DNA of 64,000 bases from Alangreenwoodia sp964438605 (GTDB lineage: Bacteria > Bacillota > Clostridia > Peptostreptococcales > Anaerovoracaceae): NCBI GenBank assembly GCA_964438605.1, contig CAYTKT010000001.1, positions 1 through 64,000 on the forward strand. Direction: 5' to 3'. Within the stretch, counting starts at the first letter, position 1. Each line of letters opens with the position of its first letter. A program made the translations under genes and the position numbers. The notes beneath the pieces are model-generated. The model had not been told where the DNA came from and did not search any database. It saw nothing but the letters and a program-made list of their open reading frames with translations. This document shows positions 43,339 through 51,950 of the stretch, in pieces.

Positions 43339-43488
43339 ATGCGTCGTTTTTCGTTTTTTGTTAAAGCATTGATTTAAAAGCATTCTCCATATATTGGGAT
43401 TGTTTTAAATGACTTTAAAATATTTGAGAAAATTTCGTGCGCCGCCGCGCAAAATCGCAAAAAAATAATCTTCGGAGGACAGATTACA

Positions 43489-44781
43489 ATGAAACATATC
43501 AAAATCGGCATTCTCGGCATCGGAAACGTCGCCGTCGGGACATGCAAAGCCCTGGAGAAAAATCACCGCAGGATCGAACAGTCGTCCGGCATATCCATCG
43601 AGATCGTCAAAATACTGAACCGTAATCCGGAAAAAGACAGAGACATCGTCGTAGCGGACGGCGTTTACACGCAAAATCCCGCTGACATTCTCAACAATCC
43701 TGAAATTGACATCGTCGTGGAACTCATCGGCGGCATCGAACCTGCCACCTCCTATATGGCAGAAGCTCTTAAAAATGGAAAACATGTTGTCACCGCAAAC
43801 AAAGCCGCAATCGCGGAAAATGGAAACATGCTCCAGAATCTGGCTCTCAAGAATAATGTTATGCTGCGCTTCGAGGCCAGCGTCGGCGGCGGTATCCCGA
43901 TTCTCAGCACACTGTCAGGCGCACTGCTTTCCAATGATTTCGACGAAATTCTCGGTATCGTCAACGGCACGACGAATTATATTCTGACCCAGATGTCAGA
44001 ATACGGTCTGGACTATGAAGACGTCCTCCGTGACGCTCAGGAAAAAGGGTTTGCCGAGCGTGACCCGTCGGGCGACGTGGAGGGCACCGACGTCGCTAAC
44101 AAGCTGTCAATCCTGATGTCTATCGTCTTCGGCCTGCATGTTGCGCCAAAAGATATTCCAACCCAGGGCATCACCATGATTACAAAAGACGACATCAGCT
44201 TCGCCACGCAGTTCGGTTACAGAATCAAGCTGCTTGCAACTGCAAAGAAGACGGGCAACACGGTTGAATGTCACGTCCAGCCGTCTCTCGTATCCTTCAA
44301 GCATCCACTGGCCTCTGTCAGCAACGAATTTAACGCGCTTTTTGTCAAAGGAAACGCCGTCGACGACCTGATGTTCTACGGCAAGGGTGCCGGCCCTCTC
44401 CCGACAGGCAGTGCCGTACTCGGTGATATTATCGAGATTTCCCGCGCTATCGATAAGGGCTGCGCTTTTGATTCCACGCCGATTCTTAAATCGTATGACG
44501 ATATCGTATACGGCGGCGAAGGCAAAAATAAATATTATATCAAACTGATGGTCGAGGATCGCCCTGGCGTTTTGGGCGTCATCTCGTCAACATTCGGAAA
44601 ATACAGTATCGGCATCGCTTCCGTGATGCAGCGCCCGCCTGCAAATCCGGCGGATCATATAGTTCCTCTTGTCTTCATCCTGCACGAAACGGAACGAAAT
44701 GTGCTCGACGCTGCACTTCAGGAACTCAGTGATCATCCTTACATCTCTTCCCTGGGCAGCGTAATCCGCGTAGAAGAATAA
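43489..44781 (+). CDS. hom: Homoserine dehydrogenase
   Basis: The enzyme reduces aspartate semialdehyde to homoserine, the branch point to threonine and methionine. The NAD(P)-binding start is IKIGILGIGNVAVGTCKALE. The catalytic-domain signature is IVNGTTNYILTQMSEYGLDY, with KGFAERDPSGDVEGTDVANK following. A C-terminal ACT domain (YYIKLMVEDRPGVLGVISST) suggests feedback control by an amino acid. At 430 residues it is full length. GGAGGA precedes the ATG. It has its own promoter and a leader containing a terminator-like structure. The homoserine made would feed metA. Confidence 0.97.
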   Translation: MKHIKIGILGIGNVAVGTCKALEKNHRRIEQSSGISIEIVKILNRNPEKDRDIVVADGVYTQNPADILNNPEIDIVVELIGGIEPATSYMAEALKNGKHVVTANKAAIAENGNMLQNLALKNNVMLRFEASVGGGIPILSTLSGALLSNDFDEILGIVNGTTNYILTQMSEYGLDYEDVLRDAQEKGFAERDPSGDVEGTDVANKLSILMSIVFGLHVAPKDIPTQGITMITKDDISFATQFGYRIKLLATAKKTGNTVECHVQPSLVSFKHPLASVSNEFNALFVKGNAVDDLMFYGKGAGPLPTGSAVLGDIIEISRAIDKGCAFDSTPILKSYDDIVYGGEGKNKYYIKLMVEDRPGVLGVISSTFGKYSIGIASVMQRPPANPADHIVPLVFILHETERNVLDAALQELSDHPYISSLGSVIRVEE

Positions 44782-44943
44782 CACGGCAGATACAGCGAAA
44801 ACAACGCCGAAGGGCGCGCCGCAAACATGAAAAAACTATAAGCGAAAAACATCATGACAGATATTCAAAAGAAAGACATCCTGAAATGCTGCCGCACGGC
44901 ATTCCGGATGTCTCTTTATTCTTCATCAAAGTCTTTTCTTTTT

Positions 44944-45150
44944 CACATATCGGCCTGCCGCAGAAACAGGCCGTTTTTTTTGTTCTTTCACACATCGGCA
45001 CGGCACAGAAACAGACTGTTTTTTATTCTCTAACACATCGGCACGGCACAGAAACAGACCGTTTTTTATTCTCTAACACATCGGCACAGCACAGAAACAG
45101 ACTGTTTTCATTCTCTAACAGATCAACACATCGGCACAAGATCAAGATAG
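44944..45150. repeat. Tandem copies of a 43-bp terminator-like unit
   Basis: CACATCGG begins copies at 44991, 45034 and 45077 (43 bp apart), with diverged copies at 44944 and 45127. Each unit has CGGCAC, ACAGAAACAGAC and a T-run. The first copy forms a true terminator (44951-44981); later copies have lost pairing. The last copy runs into the end of the hemolysin III remnant. Confidence 0.85.
44951..44981 (+). terminator. Terminator downstream of hom
   Basis: CGGCCTG (44951-44957), nine-base loop, CAGGCCG (44967-44973), then eight T. Confidence 0.8.
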
Positions 45151-45729
45151 AGATATATCGCTAAACAGTGGCAGAAGCTTCCGCCCATCACGAAAACGTG
45201 AAAAATCTCATGAAGTCCGAAATATTTCAGCTTTCCATCAAAAAACGGCACTTTAAGCGCGTAAATAACACCGCCAATCGTGTAAATAATGCCGCCTGCC
45301 AGCAGCCATAAAAACGCCGCACGACTGACGCTTGACATAATCTTCGGCAGTGCCGCCATACAAGCCCAGCCCATGCAGATATAAATTGCAGAAGAAAGCC
45401 ATTTCGGACACGTAATCCAACAGGCATTTATGACGATACCTACCGCGGCAATTCCCCAGACTAAGATCAGCAGTGATTTCCCGACAGTCCCCTGAAGGGC
45501 AATACAGCAAAATCATGCTCATAGAAAAAACCGCCAGACTTGCAATCTCGCTGCCCGATGCTCCGTACTCAAACGCATGGGCCAGCAACACAGGCGCGAA
45601 AATTACCGCAGCCACAAATCCGACAAAATGCGTGAGTGCACTGCCAGGATCTTTTATCTGCCGCAGCTGGAAAAGGCCATTCTTTCCGTCGCGTTTCCCG
45701 CCTTTTGCCGTCATAATTCCATCTGACAT
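45123..45729 (-). pseudogene. Hemolysin III / TrhA-family membrane protein, deleted and frameshifted
   Basis: The start (MSDGIMTAKGG at 45729, nine bases after GGAGG) leads into ALTHFVGFVAAVIFAPVLLA and SLAVFSMSMILLYCPSG, the first helices. The frame is then lost near 45490. From there another frame carries LLILVWGIAAVGIVINACWI, then ICMGWACMAALP and the last helices with LHEIFHVFVMGG. Family members have some 45 residues between these parts, including the conserved Ser and His after the second helix, which are absent. So an internal deletion shifted the frame. The C-terminal HXXXH (HEIFH) remains. Not functional as it stands. Confidence 0.75.
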
Positions 45730-46218
45730 TTCAAATACCTCCTCAGATGCCTGGTAATTCATATTTTTTAAACTATCACTATGCCATGATGCCGAAGCCA
45801 AAAGAGGGCTATGCACCAGCCGGACACATCATATTTTTTGCAACCAAACTTGCAAACACACATATTCATGCCGGTTTTGCCCCGCAGGAGTTTTGGCTCC
45901 CAACATCATGCTACTAATATTATCAGTTTATCTTAGACACGTCAAGAGTTTGTTTGAAACATAATATATAGTTTTAATAACCATATTCTGCGTTTTATCA
46001 AACAATCTCCTTTGCTATTTGTTTTCATTTTCTTAATATCCATCTTCTGATATTGAATATCAATATTTCTTTCACCATCATGCGGCTTGCTATCCCGAAA
46101 AATGAATGTAGAAAACGGTGTATTTTCTGCCAAATCCTCAACCAAAACGAATTGTCGAATTCCATTCCAGTCTGCCTCGCCTTGCAGACCAGAATGATGT
46201 GAGCCGCCACTTCTGCCA
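45730..46218. other. Gap with an unrecognised decayed frame
   Basis: A minus-strand frame (45942-46262) includes FSTFIFRDSKPHDGERNIDI and QYQKMDIKKMKTNSK, which looks like protein but matches nothing I can name; the part before it may continue in another frame (MMAEVAAHIILVCKARQTG). Probably a gene fragment, perhaps a recombinase tail; low confidence. Confidence 0.3.
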
Positions 46219-47301
46219 TCATCTATTTTCTTTCGTATACTGTGCCATAGCAAGTCGCGCAATACCGGAAGCGTTGTCGGAACTCAGCTGCGGATCCCCG
46301 AATATGGCTCGGATTCCTGCGGCCGAAAGGCGCGTTTCAAGCTGTGACCTTATAAATCGGCTTGAAGACACACCGCCGACAAATACGATTGTATCCGTAT
46401 CAGCCAGATTTGCCGCGCCGACGCACAAGCGCAGCAGCGCATCTGAAATCCGGCAGAACAATTCCGTAATAAGCGCAGTTTTACGCTGTCCGCTTATCTC
46501 CGCCGGCAGCGCTTTTCGCTTTTCCGCCTCAACAGCCCGCATCATCTGAGTTTCAATTCCTGAAAGATTTGCATAAGTTTCCTTCACACGAATCGGTGAC
46601 GTCACCGGTTCATCGAGTTTCGTATTGCCGCGTGACGAATACGAAAAGCCGCCCGCCGGCACGCCGCGAAGCGCAATTTCGTCGAGAGCCGCACCCGCTG
46701 GAAATCCATATCCCAACGCCACACCTGTCCTGTCGATCAACTGTCCAAATGACAAGTCCTTCACTCCACCGATAATCTCAAGAGGCCGGCAGCCTTCGGT
46801 ACGAATCAGTTCTCCCGTTCCACCGGAAAGATGAAACGAAACAGTCCTGATCGACGGATCAAGCGCCCCGCAGACTGCCGCAATATGTCCTTCCTGATGT
46901 GAAAATCGGTAACACGGCACGCCCAGCGCGGCCGCTATACTTTCTGCCGCCGCAACCCCCGCGCGAAATACCGGCATATAAGACCCTTCCACGGGACGCG
47001 GCCTGTCACTTGCCGCTGTGGCGCAAATCCCGCCGGCAGCTTCAGCTCCATCAACTGCGCGTCTTACAAGATCCGGCAGGTTTTCTATATGCTGAAAAAG
47101 AGCATGAGACTGCCGCAGCCCCCGCTCTCCCGCTTTTACGTCAAGAATCCTGCGCACATCAGTCAAAATCCGCCCATCAAGGTCTGTGACAGCTACCGAC
47201 GTTGTATAATTGCTCGTATCAAACGCGAGAACCTTCCCGCGCATCGCTTTTGGCTCTGTCTGCATAGTTTTCTGCTCCATTTGCACGATTTTTTGTTCCA
47301 C
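46219..47301 (-). CDS. TsaD/Kae1-like (M22 family) paralogue
   Basis: The ASKHA-fold protein has LAFDTSNYTTSVAVTD at the start, the metal-binding RFSHQEGHIAAVCGAL (HXXXH), SFHLSGGTGELI and IVFVGGVSSSRFIRSQLE. It is a divergent, shorter relative of TsaD, the t6A tRNA-modification subunit. Many Clostridia carry such a second copy with unknown role. The frame opens at 47301 (GTG) with worn 7-residue repeats (EQKIVQM, EQKTMQT), so the true start could be the ATG at 47244 (MRGKVLAFD). No clear ribosome site decides. tsaB and tsaE are not nearby. Confidence 0.78.
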   Translation of the reverse strand: MEQKIVQMEQKTMQTEPKAMRGKVLAFDTSNYTTSVAVTDLDGRILTDVRRILDVKAGERGLRQSHALFQHIENLPDLVRRAVDGAEAAGGICATAASDRPRPVEGSYMPVFRAGVAAAESIAAALGVPCYRFSHQEGHIAAVCGALDPSIRTVSFHLSGGTGELIRTEGCRPLEIIGGVKDLSFGQLIDRTGVALGYGFPAGAALDEIALRGVPAGGFSYSSRGNTKLDEPVTSPIRVKETYANLSGIETQMMRAVEAEKRKALPAEISGQRKTALITELFCRISDALLRLCVGAANLADTDTIVFVGGVSSSRFIRSQLETRLSAAGIRAIFGDPQLSSDNASGIARLAMAQYTKENR

Positions 47302-47449
47302 CTGCCCCGCTTCTCATCCTATCTGCATGATGCTCTGATTCCAACTGCTTCGCGCTTCATTCCTAGGGAGAAATTTCAACTCATAACGCGCCAAACGAAG
47401 AACAGGGCCGCGGAAATCGGAATCGCGCTGCGGGAAAAAGCGGTCTAAA

Positions 47450-47744
47450 AAATATCCGAACGCTACGAAACGCTGGAAACGCGATTGAGACGCCATTCCC
47501 CCGATCTTCCAACTTTCCTTGATGGTCGAACTGTCATTGATACGACCGATGCGATAGAAAGTCTGAACTCCACCTACCGGAAACGAAACCGGCAGCACAA
47601 CGTAATTCCCCAGCGGTCAAATGCTTCTCAAAGTCTTTTATCTAGGCAGCACATGAAGCGACTAAAAAATGAACGATGCCGAAGAACTGGGACCTGGTCT
47701 ATGGCAAGCTGACGATTATATACGAAGGCAGACTCCCGGACTGA
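47450..47744 (+). pseudogene. IS256-family transposase remnant
   Basis: One frame carries TVIDTTDAIESLNSTYRKRN RQ, the hallmark C-terminal block of mutator/IS256 transposases (TTNAIESLNSxxRK). A second frame carries the end, WDLVYGKLTIIYEGRLPD (47688-47744). The preceding RWKR and DAIPPIFQL lie in a third frame. The N-terminal two thirds and the first two DDE acids are missing. A hairpin (CGGGCGGGA, AAAA, TCCCGTCCG) follows at about 47763-47784. A dead copy. Confidence 0.75.
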
Positions 47745-47974
47745 ATCCGGCCTATCAGAAAACGGGCGGGAAAAATCCCGTCCGCGGTTGACATGCCTTC
47801 GTACCCCGATTATAAAGAAAGTGGTCGTCGAAAAACTGGACCCAATCAAAATCCAGTTCTCCCGACATGAAATCTTATCACAGGAAATCCTACTTACAGA
47901 AATTCCTTCCTACACTCGAAGATTAGATCCCCAAGAGAGTTTCCATCTGATCCCTCCCGGCTTTGCAACGTCCG
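47745..47974. other. Sequence between the IS remnant and the lipoprotein gene
   Basis: A plus frame (MTCLRTPIIKKVVVEKLDPI and on) is open but unrecognised and runs antisense into the lipoprotein gene. Nothing supported. Confidence 0.3.
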
Positions 47975-48544
47975 TTATGAAGCTGCATATCCCATTTTTT
48001 GGAACAATTCTCCCGCAGCAGACTTAATCTGCTGACGATCCTCCGGCGCTCCGGTGACGAGCAGCAGAACATTTTCAATTCTCAGATAATACCCGTAAAA
48101 CGGCTCGTCGCCATCTTTCTGCTCCTCCTCATAATACGTGTAATTTCCGCCCTGACGCAAAACTTTCACATGACTTTCCTCATCAGACGTGTTATCGATC
48201 AAAATATTTTCCGCCTGCTCCACATTGTTCGTCTTCATATAAATCATAGTCAGCTTTTCGCTTTTCATGACGGACGCTTCGTAAGTAAGCTGATCCGTCA
48301 CATCGCTGACTTCCCCCCATGACGCCGCCTCAGACTGAAAACTTTCCATCGTCGCCGCTTCATAAGTATCGTCTGAAACCGGAACATCCTCCGAACTCAT
48401 AGAAATATCCTCCTGTTGCGAACTTTCCGAACCCGACTGGCCGTTTCCATTCGCCGCACTGTCACTGCCGCAGGCCGAAAGCCCAAACGATGCCAACAGA
48501 ATGGCAAGGCAAAGAGCCGTTAATTTCACGATTTTATTCTTCAT
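47975..48544 (-). CDS. Predicted lipoprotein, DUF4358-like
   Basis: The 189-residue product has a signal peptide and lipobox (ILLASFGLSAC), a Ser/Gly/Asp-rich linker of about 40 residues, and a folded C-terminal domain (VMKSEKLTMIYMKTNNVEQA; YYLRIENVLLLVTGAPEDRQ). The domain resembles small extracytoplasmic lipoproteins of Clostridia such as DUF4358, but I am not sure. GGGAG precedes the ATG at 48544. A good promoter is at 48688-48716. Confidence 0.7.
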   Translation of the reverse strand: MKNKIVKLTALCLAILLASFGLSACGSDSAANGNGQSGSESSQQEDISMSSEDVPVSDDTYEAATMESFQSEAASWGEVSDVTDQLTYEASVMKSEKLTMIYMKTNNVEQAENILIDNTSDEESHVKVLRQGGNYTYYEEEQKDGDEPFYGYYLRIENVLLLVTGAPEDRQQIKSAAGELFQKMGYAAS

Positions 48545-48687
48545 ATCATTCTCCCTTCCTCGTATCTCATGACAGAGATCTGCCAAAACGCAAGCCTTTT
48601 TGTCGCGTCATTAAGAATCTGGAAATTTTTTCATTTAAAAAAACTTCTTTTGACTCTTAATCGTTGATCTTTTGTGATGACAGACCT

Positions 48688-48716
48688 ATTATACCACGCC
48701 CAATGCAGACTGTCAT
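48688..48716 (-). promoter_or_regulatory. Promoter of the lipoprotein gene
   Basis: On the minus strand ATGACA (48716-48711), 17 bases, TATAAT (48693-48688), with TG one base before the -10. Confidence 0.7.
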
Positions 48717-48754
48717 CGGACGATTTGCCGCATCCCGTTTCAGCATTGATTTTT

Positions 48755-48784
48755 CAAAATCCGCTGCCATAGCGGCGGATTTTG
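48755..48784. terminator. 10-bp hairpin with A/T flanks
   Basis: CAAAATCCGC (48755-48764) and GCGGATTTTG (48775-48784) are exact complements. The stem resembles the terminator at 6371-6398 (AAAATCCGC core). It may be a bidirectional terminator left from a lost gene. Confidence 0.5.
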
Positions 48785-48818
48785 CTGTGTGCACCCGGCG
48801 GCGCACGTTTTCTAACGA

Positions 48819-48990
48819 GTGAAAGACACGAATCCGCCAGGTAGCGGGAAGGATATGGCCAATGCCAATGGCAAGGGTATCCACAGTGACGTGACAGACA
48901 AGCGGCGGCGCCAGGTTATCACCGCTGCAGGCGACGGCGCTGCTGCCGCGCAGGATGCTTTTCAAATGCTCAAGCCACGGAAAAACGGAA
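48819..48990 (+). pseudogene. C-terminal remnant of thioredoxin reductase
   Basis: The frame reads MANANGKGIHSDVTDKRRRQ then VITAAGDGAAAAQDAFQML. This is the FAD-binding GDV-x-RQVITAAGDGAIAA block and last helix of thioredoxin reductase (TrxB). The Gly-Asp before Val is damaged (HSDV) and a few residues are deleted. The rest of the gene is missing. It lies 140 bases upstream of a broken thioredoxin gene, so a trxB-trxA pair decayed together. Confidence 0.7.
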
Positions 48991-49130
48991 AATCTTTCCG
49001 ATCATGGAAAACAGCCATATGCATAAAAACGACGGTTCTGGGAATTCTCATATTATATGGCTGCTATACAGCTTCAGCCGGCACTGCGTCGCGCCGACCG
49101 AATAAAATAGACATGTAAAGGAGTATTTTT

Positions 49131-49443
49131 TATGTCACTCATTCAAGCAAATGAAAACAACTTTGACGAACTCGTCATGGAATCGAACAAACCTGTCCTT
49201 GTCAACTTTTTTGCCAACTGGTGCAGCCCCTGCCAAATGCTCGGCAGCGTACTGGAAAACATGGCTTCAAACTAAAATGACGATATTGTCAAGGTTGACA
49301 TCGACAACAGCCCGAACCTTGCAAGAGACTGGAATATTGCCTCCGTCCCCACGCTTTTTATCGTAAAGGACGGTGAAAAAAAGGATAAAATGGTCGGTTT
49401 CCAGTCCAAAGAGGTACTCGAACAGAAAATGATGCGCATATAA
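49131..49443 (+). pseudogene. trxA: Thioredoxin with an in-frame stop
   Basis: AAAGGAG lies about eight bases before the ATG at 49131. The frame reads MSLIQANENNFDELVMESNK, then NFFANWCSPCQMLGSVLENM, a TAA at 49273-49275, and then continues NDDIVKVDIDNSPNLARDWN, then VPTLFIVKDGEKKDKMVGFQ and EQKMMRI to the TAA at 49441. The CXXC is WCSPC (WCGPC is usual) and the cis-Pro (SVPT) is present. One GAA or AAA to TAA change explains the break. The stop is TAA, so selenocysteine does not apply. A terminator follows. Otherwise intact and so recently broken, or a sequencing error. Confidence 0.85.
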
Positions 49444-49819
49444 AGACCGAATCTGCCAGTCTGCAAACTGCGCCAGACTACAGTCAGCTGCACCGTTTCA
49501 AACGGTTAGAAAGCTGGCCGTTTTTTGAAATTCAAAAACGCCGTGTTTAACATGGAATCTGACTGACATCGCTTTCCCGTATCTAAATGCGGCATCATAC
49601 GAAAGCGCTTTCCTACAGAACCTGATGCTAACGCCGGATTTTTTCATATCTGGCGGCATCATACGAAAATGCCGCGTTTAACGGAGTCCGACTTGATGCC
49701 GGCCCTGGTCCGTATTCGATGCCATCTCACACAAATTCCGCCTTTTTCCAAAAATCGCCGGACCATTTTTATATATCCCCAAAAACGCGAAAAAGCGGCG
49801 CTCTTGCCGCTTGCTATTC
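49444..49819. other. Gap after the thioredoxin pseudogene with worn ~64-bp repeats
   Basis: GCGGCATCATACGAAA occurs exactly at 49589 and 49653 (64 bp apart), with a related ACGCCGTGTTTAACATGGA/ATGCCGCGTTTAACGGAGT pair. No gene supported. Confidence 0.6.
49502..49526 (+). terminator. Terminator of the thioredoxin pseudogene
   Basis: ACGGTTAG (49502-49509), AAAG, CTGGCCGT (49514-49521) with two G-T pairs, then five further T. Confidence 0.7.
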
Positions 49820-50524
49820 TTAATCCCCGCCTTCTTCCTGCTCCTGCATCATCTGTTGAAGCAACTGTGCAAGTTTGCCCCCGGAAACGGTGTCCATGGA
49901 ACTCGTCATCGGCTCCACTTCAGACTTGACCGTGGCGCGCATCGTTTCAATCCGCCTGCGATATTCACCGCTGAGCACAGGAATCAGCAGTTCCGCCGTT
50001 TTTTCCGCGTCGTAAAGCGCACGATGCGCCGATCTTGTATCAAATCTGATTCCGTTTTCCTTTGCGGCGATGTGCAGCGCTGTCTTTGCACGTCGCTTCG
50101 TATAGCCCATGAGTCTCGGATAGATCGCCTGAAAATCGAGCCAGCGTTTCATATTTTCAGGAAACTCGACCTCTTTAAAACTGCATTCCCGCTCAAGCTG
50201 AATAAAATCGTTATTACTCCAGCTGTAAACACGGGCGCGTTCCGAGCCGATCCAACGTGAAAAATCGGCCAGAACCGCTTCGAAAACGTCTGCTTTTGCC
50301 ACATCCGATGTGTAAATCCCCGTCAGGCTGGAAATTGATGTCGACACGCTTCCGCAATATTCAGGACGTACCATCGCATTGAACCTGTCAACAACCTGCA
50401 GAGAACTGTCAATCTTCACGGCCCCGATTTCGATGATTTCCTCACGCAGAAATTCATGCGCGTAAGCATTTTCCTTTGGAACGGGATTCATTTCAAAGTC
50501 GAGAACGATATGATGAGTATACAT
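49820..50524 (-). CDS. DEDDh 3'-5' exonuclease (DnaQ-like)
   Basis: 234 residues. Exo I is HIVLDFEMNPVP (Asp and Glu), Exo II YSWSNNDFIQLERE (Asp), and Exo III HRALYDAEKTAELL (His and Asp), so all four metal-binding acids and the catalytic His are present. Proteins of this type act in repair or RNA turnover; it is not part of a polymerase here. The last 40 residues are Met/Gln/Glu-rich (LAQLLQQMMQEQEEGGD). GGAG is about ten bases before the ATG at 50524. Confidence 0.87.
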   Translation of the reverse strand: MYTHHIVLDFEMNPVPKENAYAHEFLREEIIEIGAVKIDSSLQVVDRFNAMVRPEYCGSVSTSISSLTGIYTSDVAKADVFEAVLADFSRWIGSERARVYSWSNNDFIQLERECSFKEVEFPENMKRWLDFQAIYPRLMGYTKRRAKTALHIAAKENGIRFDTRSAHRALYDAEKTAELLIPVLSGEYRRRIETMRATVKSEVEPMTSSMDTVSGGKLAQLLQQMMQEQEEGGD

Positions 50525-50817
50525 ATATATAACTGCTCCTTTATTCGCCTTAAACTATAATGTTCAGTATACTCGCTTTTTTGCCGCTTCGCAAGATACA
50601 GGCTTTGCATCACGCGGGAATCAACTTTCAGGAACTGTAATCACAAATAAAAGCAGTGCGCAGGAATTTTCATATGCGGCAGAATATTTAAAATCCGCAT
50701 CATCTTTTCTGTCAGGCTGCCGCATAAAACCGTCAAGAAAAAGACTCATTTTTTGCCATCTCACCATCGCAGACGTTTTTCCGTCCGCTTTCAGTCGCGC
50801 CCTGGCTCGCTTTGGCG
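50525..50817. other. Gap between exonuclease and TPR gene
   Basis: About 290 bases, AT-balanced. A 66-codon minus frame overlaps the TPR gene end and is unrecognised. Nothing supported. Confidence 0.4.
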
Positions 50818-51804
50818 TCACTCCTCGCTTTCTTTCCTTTTCCGTTTCCTGACCAGTTCCAGTTTCTTACGGTATTTTTCCGCACTAACCTCATCACCCA
50901 CGGCATTATTCGCAATAACCAGCTCCGCAAGGATCTCGGCGCCGGAAGGATTCTGCTCAAACGCCTCAAGCAGCATCGGAATCGCTTTCTCGTAATGCTC
51001 CGTCCGGCTATACCCGACGCCAAGATAATAATAAAGCGGCCACCACTCCCGCAGAGCAGGTTCATCCTTGTATTTTTCCAAAATGGCCAGGCCGCGCTCC
51101 CAGTGACCGTCTATAATATTCGTATAGCCTTCCTCGATTTTCACGGGAATCTTTAATTCGTCCAGGCGTTCTTTAATCTCGTCGTACTCATCACAAGGCC
51201 CGCTGAGGCTGATAAACTTTCTCCAGGCTGCATCAGCAGCCGCGTAACGGCCCGCATTAACATGAGCAAAGCCGAGAAAATAATAAGTCATCGCAAATTC
51301 AGGCCGGATTTTCTGAAGCTGCGTCAGCAGATCAAAAACTTCCGCCTTAAAATCAAAGACATAATCCTCGTCATCACTGACACTATAAAGATTGCGGCAG
51401 ACCAGCATATAATTGTAAATCGCGTCGGGATTATTTTCGTCGATGCGCAGCGCGGCTCTCAACTGAATCGCTGCACGTTCCAGCTGCTCTTTTTTCGCCA
51501 TCTCGATCCCAATAGAAACAATGCTACTTGAAATATCTCCATTTACATATTTCAAAAAATTGATATACTGCGGCGCATACTTAAAAGAAGGGGCAATTCC
51601 GATCACAGCAATCATCCCTTCGACAAAATACTGGAAACGAATCCCTTCGTCCCCCGCCAGTTTTTTCAGATATTCCTTTGCGATGGGCATGGGCACATTT
51701 CTCATAAAATCGAGACGCTCCCGCTTTATATAATGGGGCATCAATTCGAGAAACACATAATTGTCGAGATAATGCTCGAAATATTTGTCTAACCTGTTTT
51801 CCAT
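50818..51804 (-). CDS. Tetratricopeptide-repeat protein
   Basis: 328 residues with TPR helices, for example AIQLRAALRIDENNPDAIYN, PEFAMTYYFLGFAHVNAGRY AA and YYYLGVGYSRTEHYEKAIPM. TPR proteins are scaffolds; the partner is unknown. The first 60 residues (MENRLDKYFEHYLDNYVFLE) are helical and not TPR. The tail is basic. The ATG at 51804 has AAAGGA upstream; a longer frame to 51852 has no ribosome site. It follows the radical SAM gene on the same strand. Confidence 0.8.
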   Translation of the reverse strand: MENRLDKYFEHYLDNYVFLELMPHYIKRERLDFMRNVPMPIAKEYLKKLAGDEGIRFQYFVEGMIAVIGIAPSFKYAPQYINFLKYVNGDISSSIVSIGIEMAKKEQLERAAIQLRAALRIDENNPDAIYNYMLVCRNLYSVSDDEDYVFDFKAEVFDLLTQLQKIRPEFAMTYYFLGFAHVNAGRYAAADAAWRKFISLSGPCDEYDEIKERLDELKIPVKIEEGYTNIIDGHWERGLAILEKYKDEPALREWWPLYYYLGVGYSRTEHYEKAIPMLLEAFEQNPSGAEILAELVIANNAVGDEVSAEKYRKKLELVRKRKRKESEE

Positions 51805-51950
51805 AGGTATACCATCCTTTTGAAATGAACGCCTGAAAAGTGACCATCGCAAAATAACCGGCCAAATCCGATCACATTTTCCGTCTGTTACTCTCAGTCA
51901 TATCTGATACGGAGAATGAAGCCGCTGCTGCACATTAGAACAATGCCTCG

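Larger units (their letters stand above)
42415..43488. other. Large gap upstream of hom with small frames and a leader
   Basis: Over 1 kb. It contains two possible plus-strand small ORFs (42585, 42823), a possible frameshifted small membrane protein on the minus strand (42944-43082), an imperfect hairpin at 42661-42691, and the hom promoter and leader from 43214. Confidence 0.5.
48545..48818. other. Promoter and hairpin region
   Basis: It holds the lipoprotein promoter (48688-48716), its 5' leader of about 135 bases, and a hairpin at 48755-48784. Frames here are unconvincing. Confidence 0.5.

Noticed and set aside
44944..45150. CRISPR array
   Set aside because: The 43-bp units are contiguous, with no unique spacers, and are diverged terminator copies.
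48657..48965. 102-codon minus frame
   Set aside because: It runs antisense to the thioredoxin reductase remnant and across the lipoprotein promoter and a hairpin.
49131..49443. Selenocysteine-containing thioredoxin
   Set aside because: The internal stop is TAA, not TGA, and lies after the CXXC rather than in it. No selenocysteine insertion hairpin follows.
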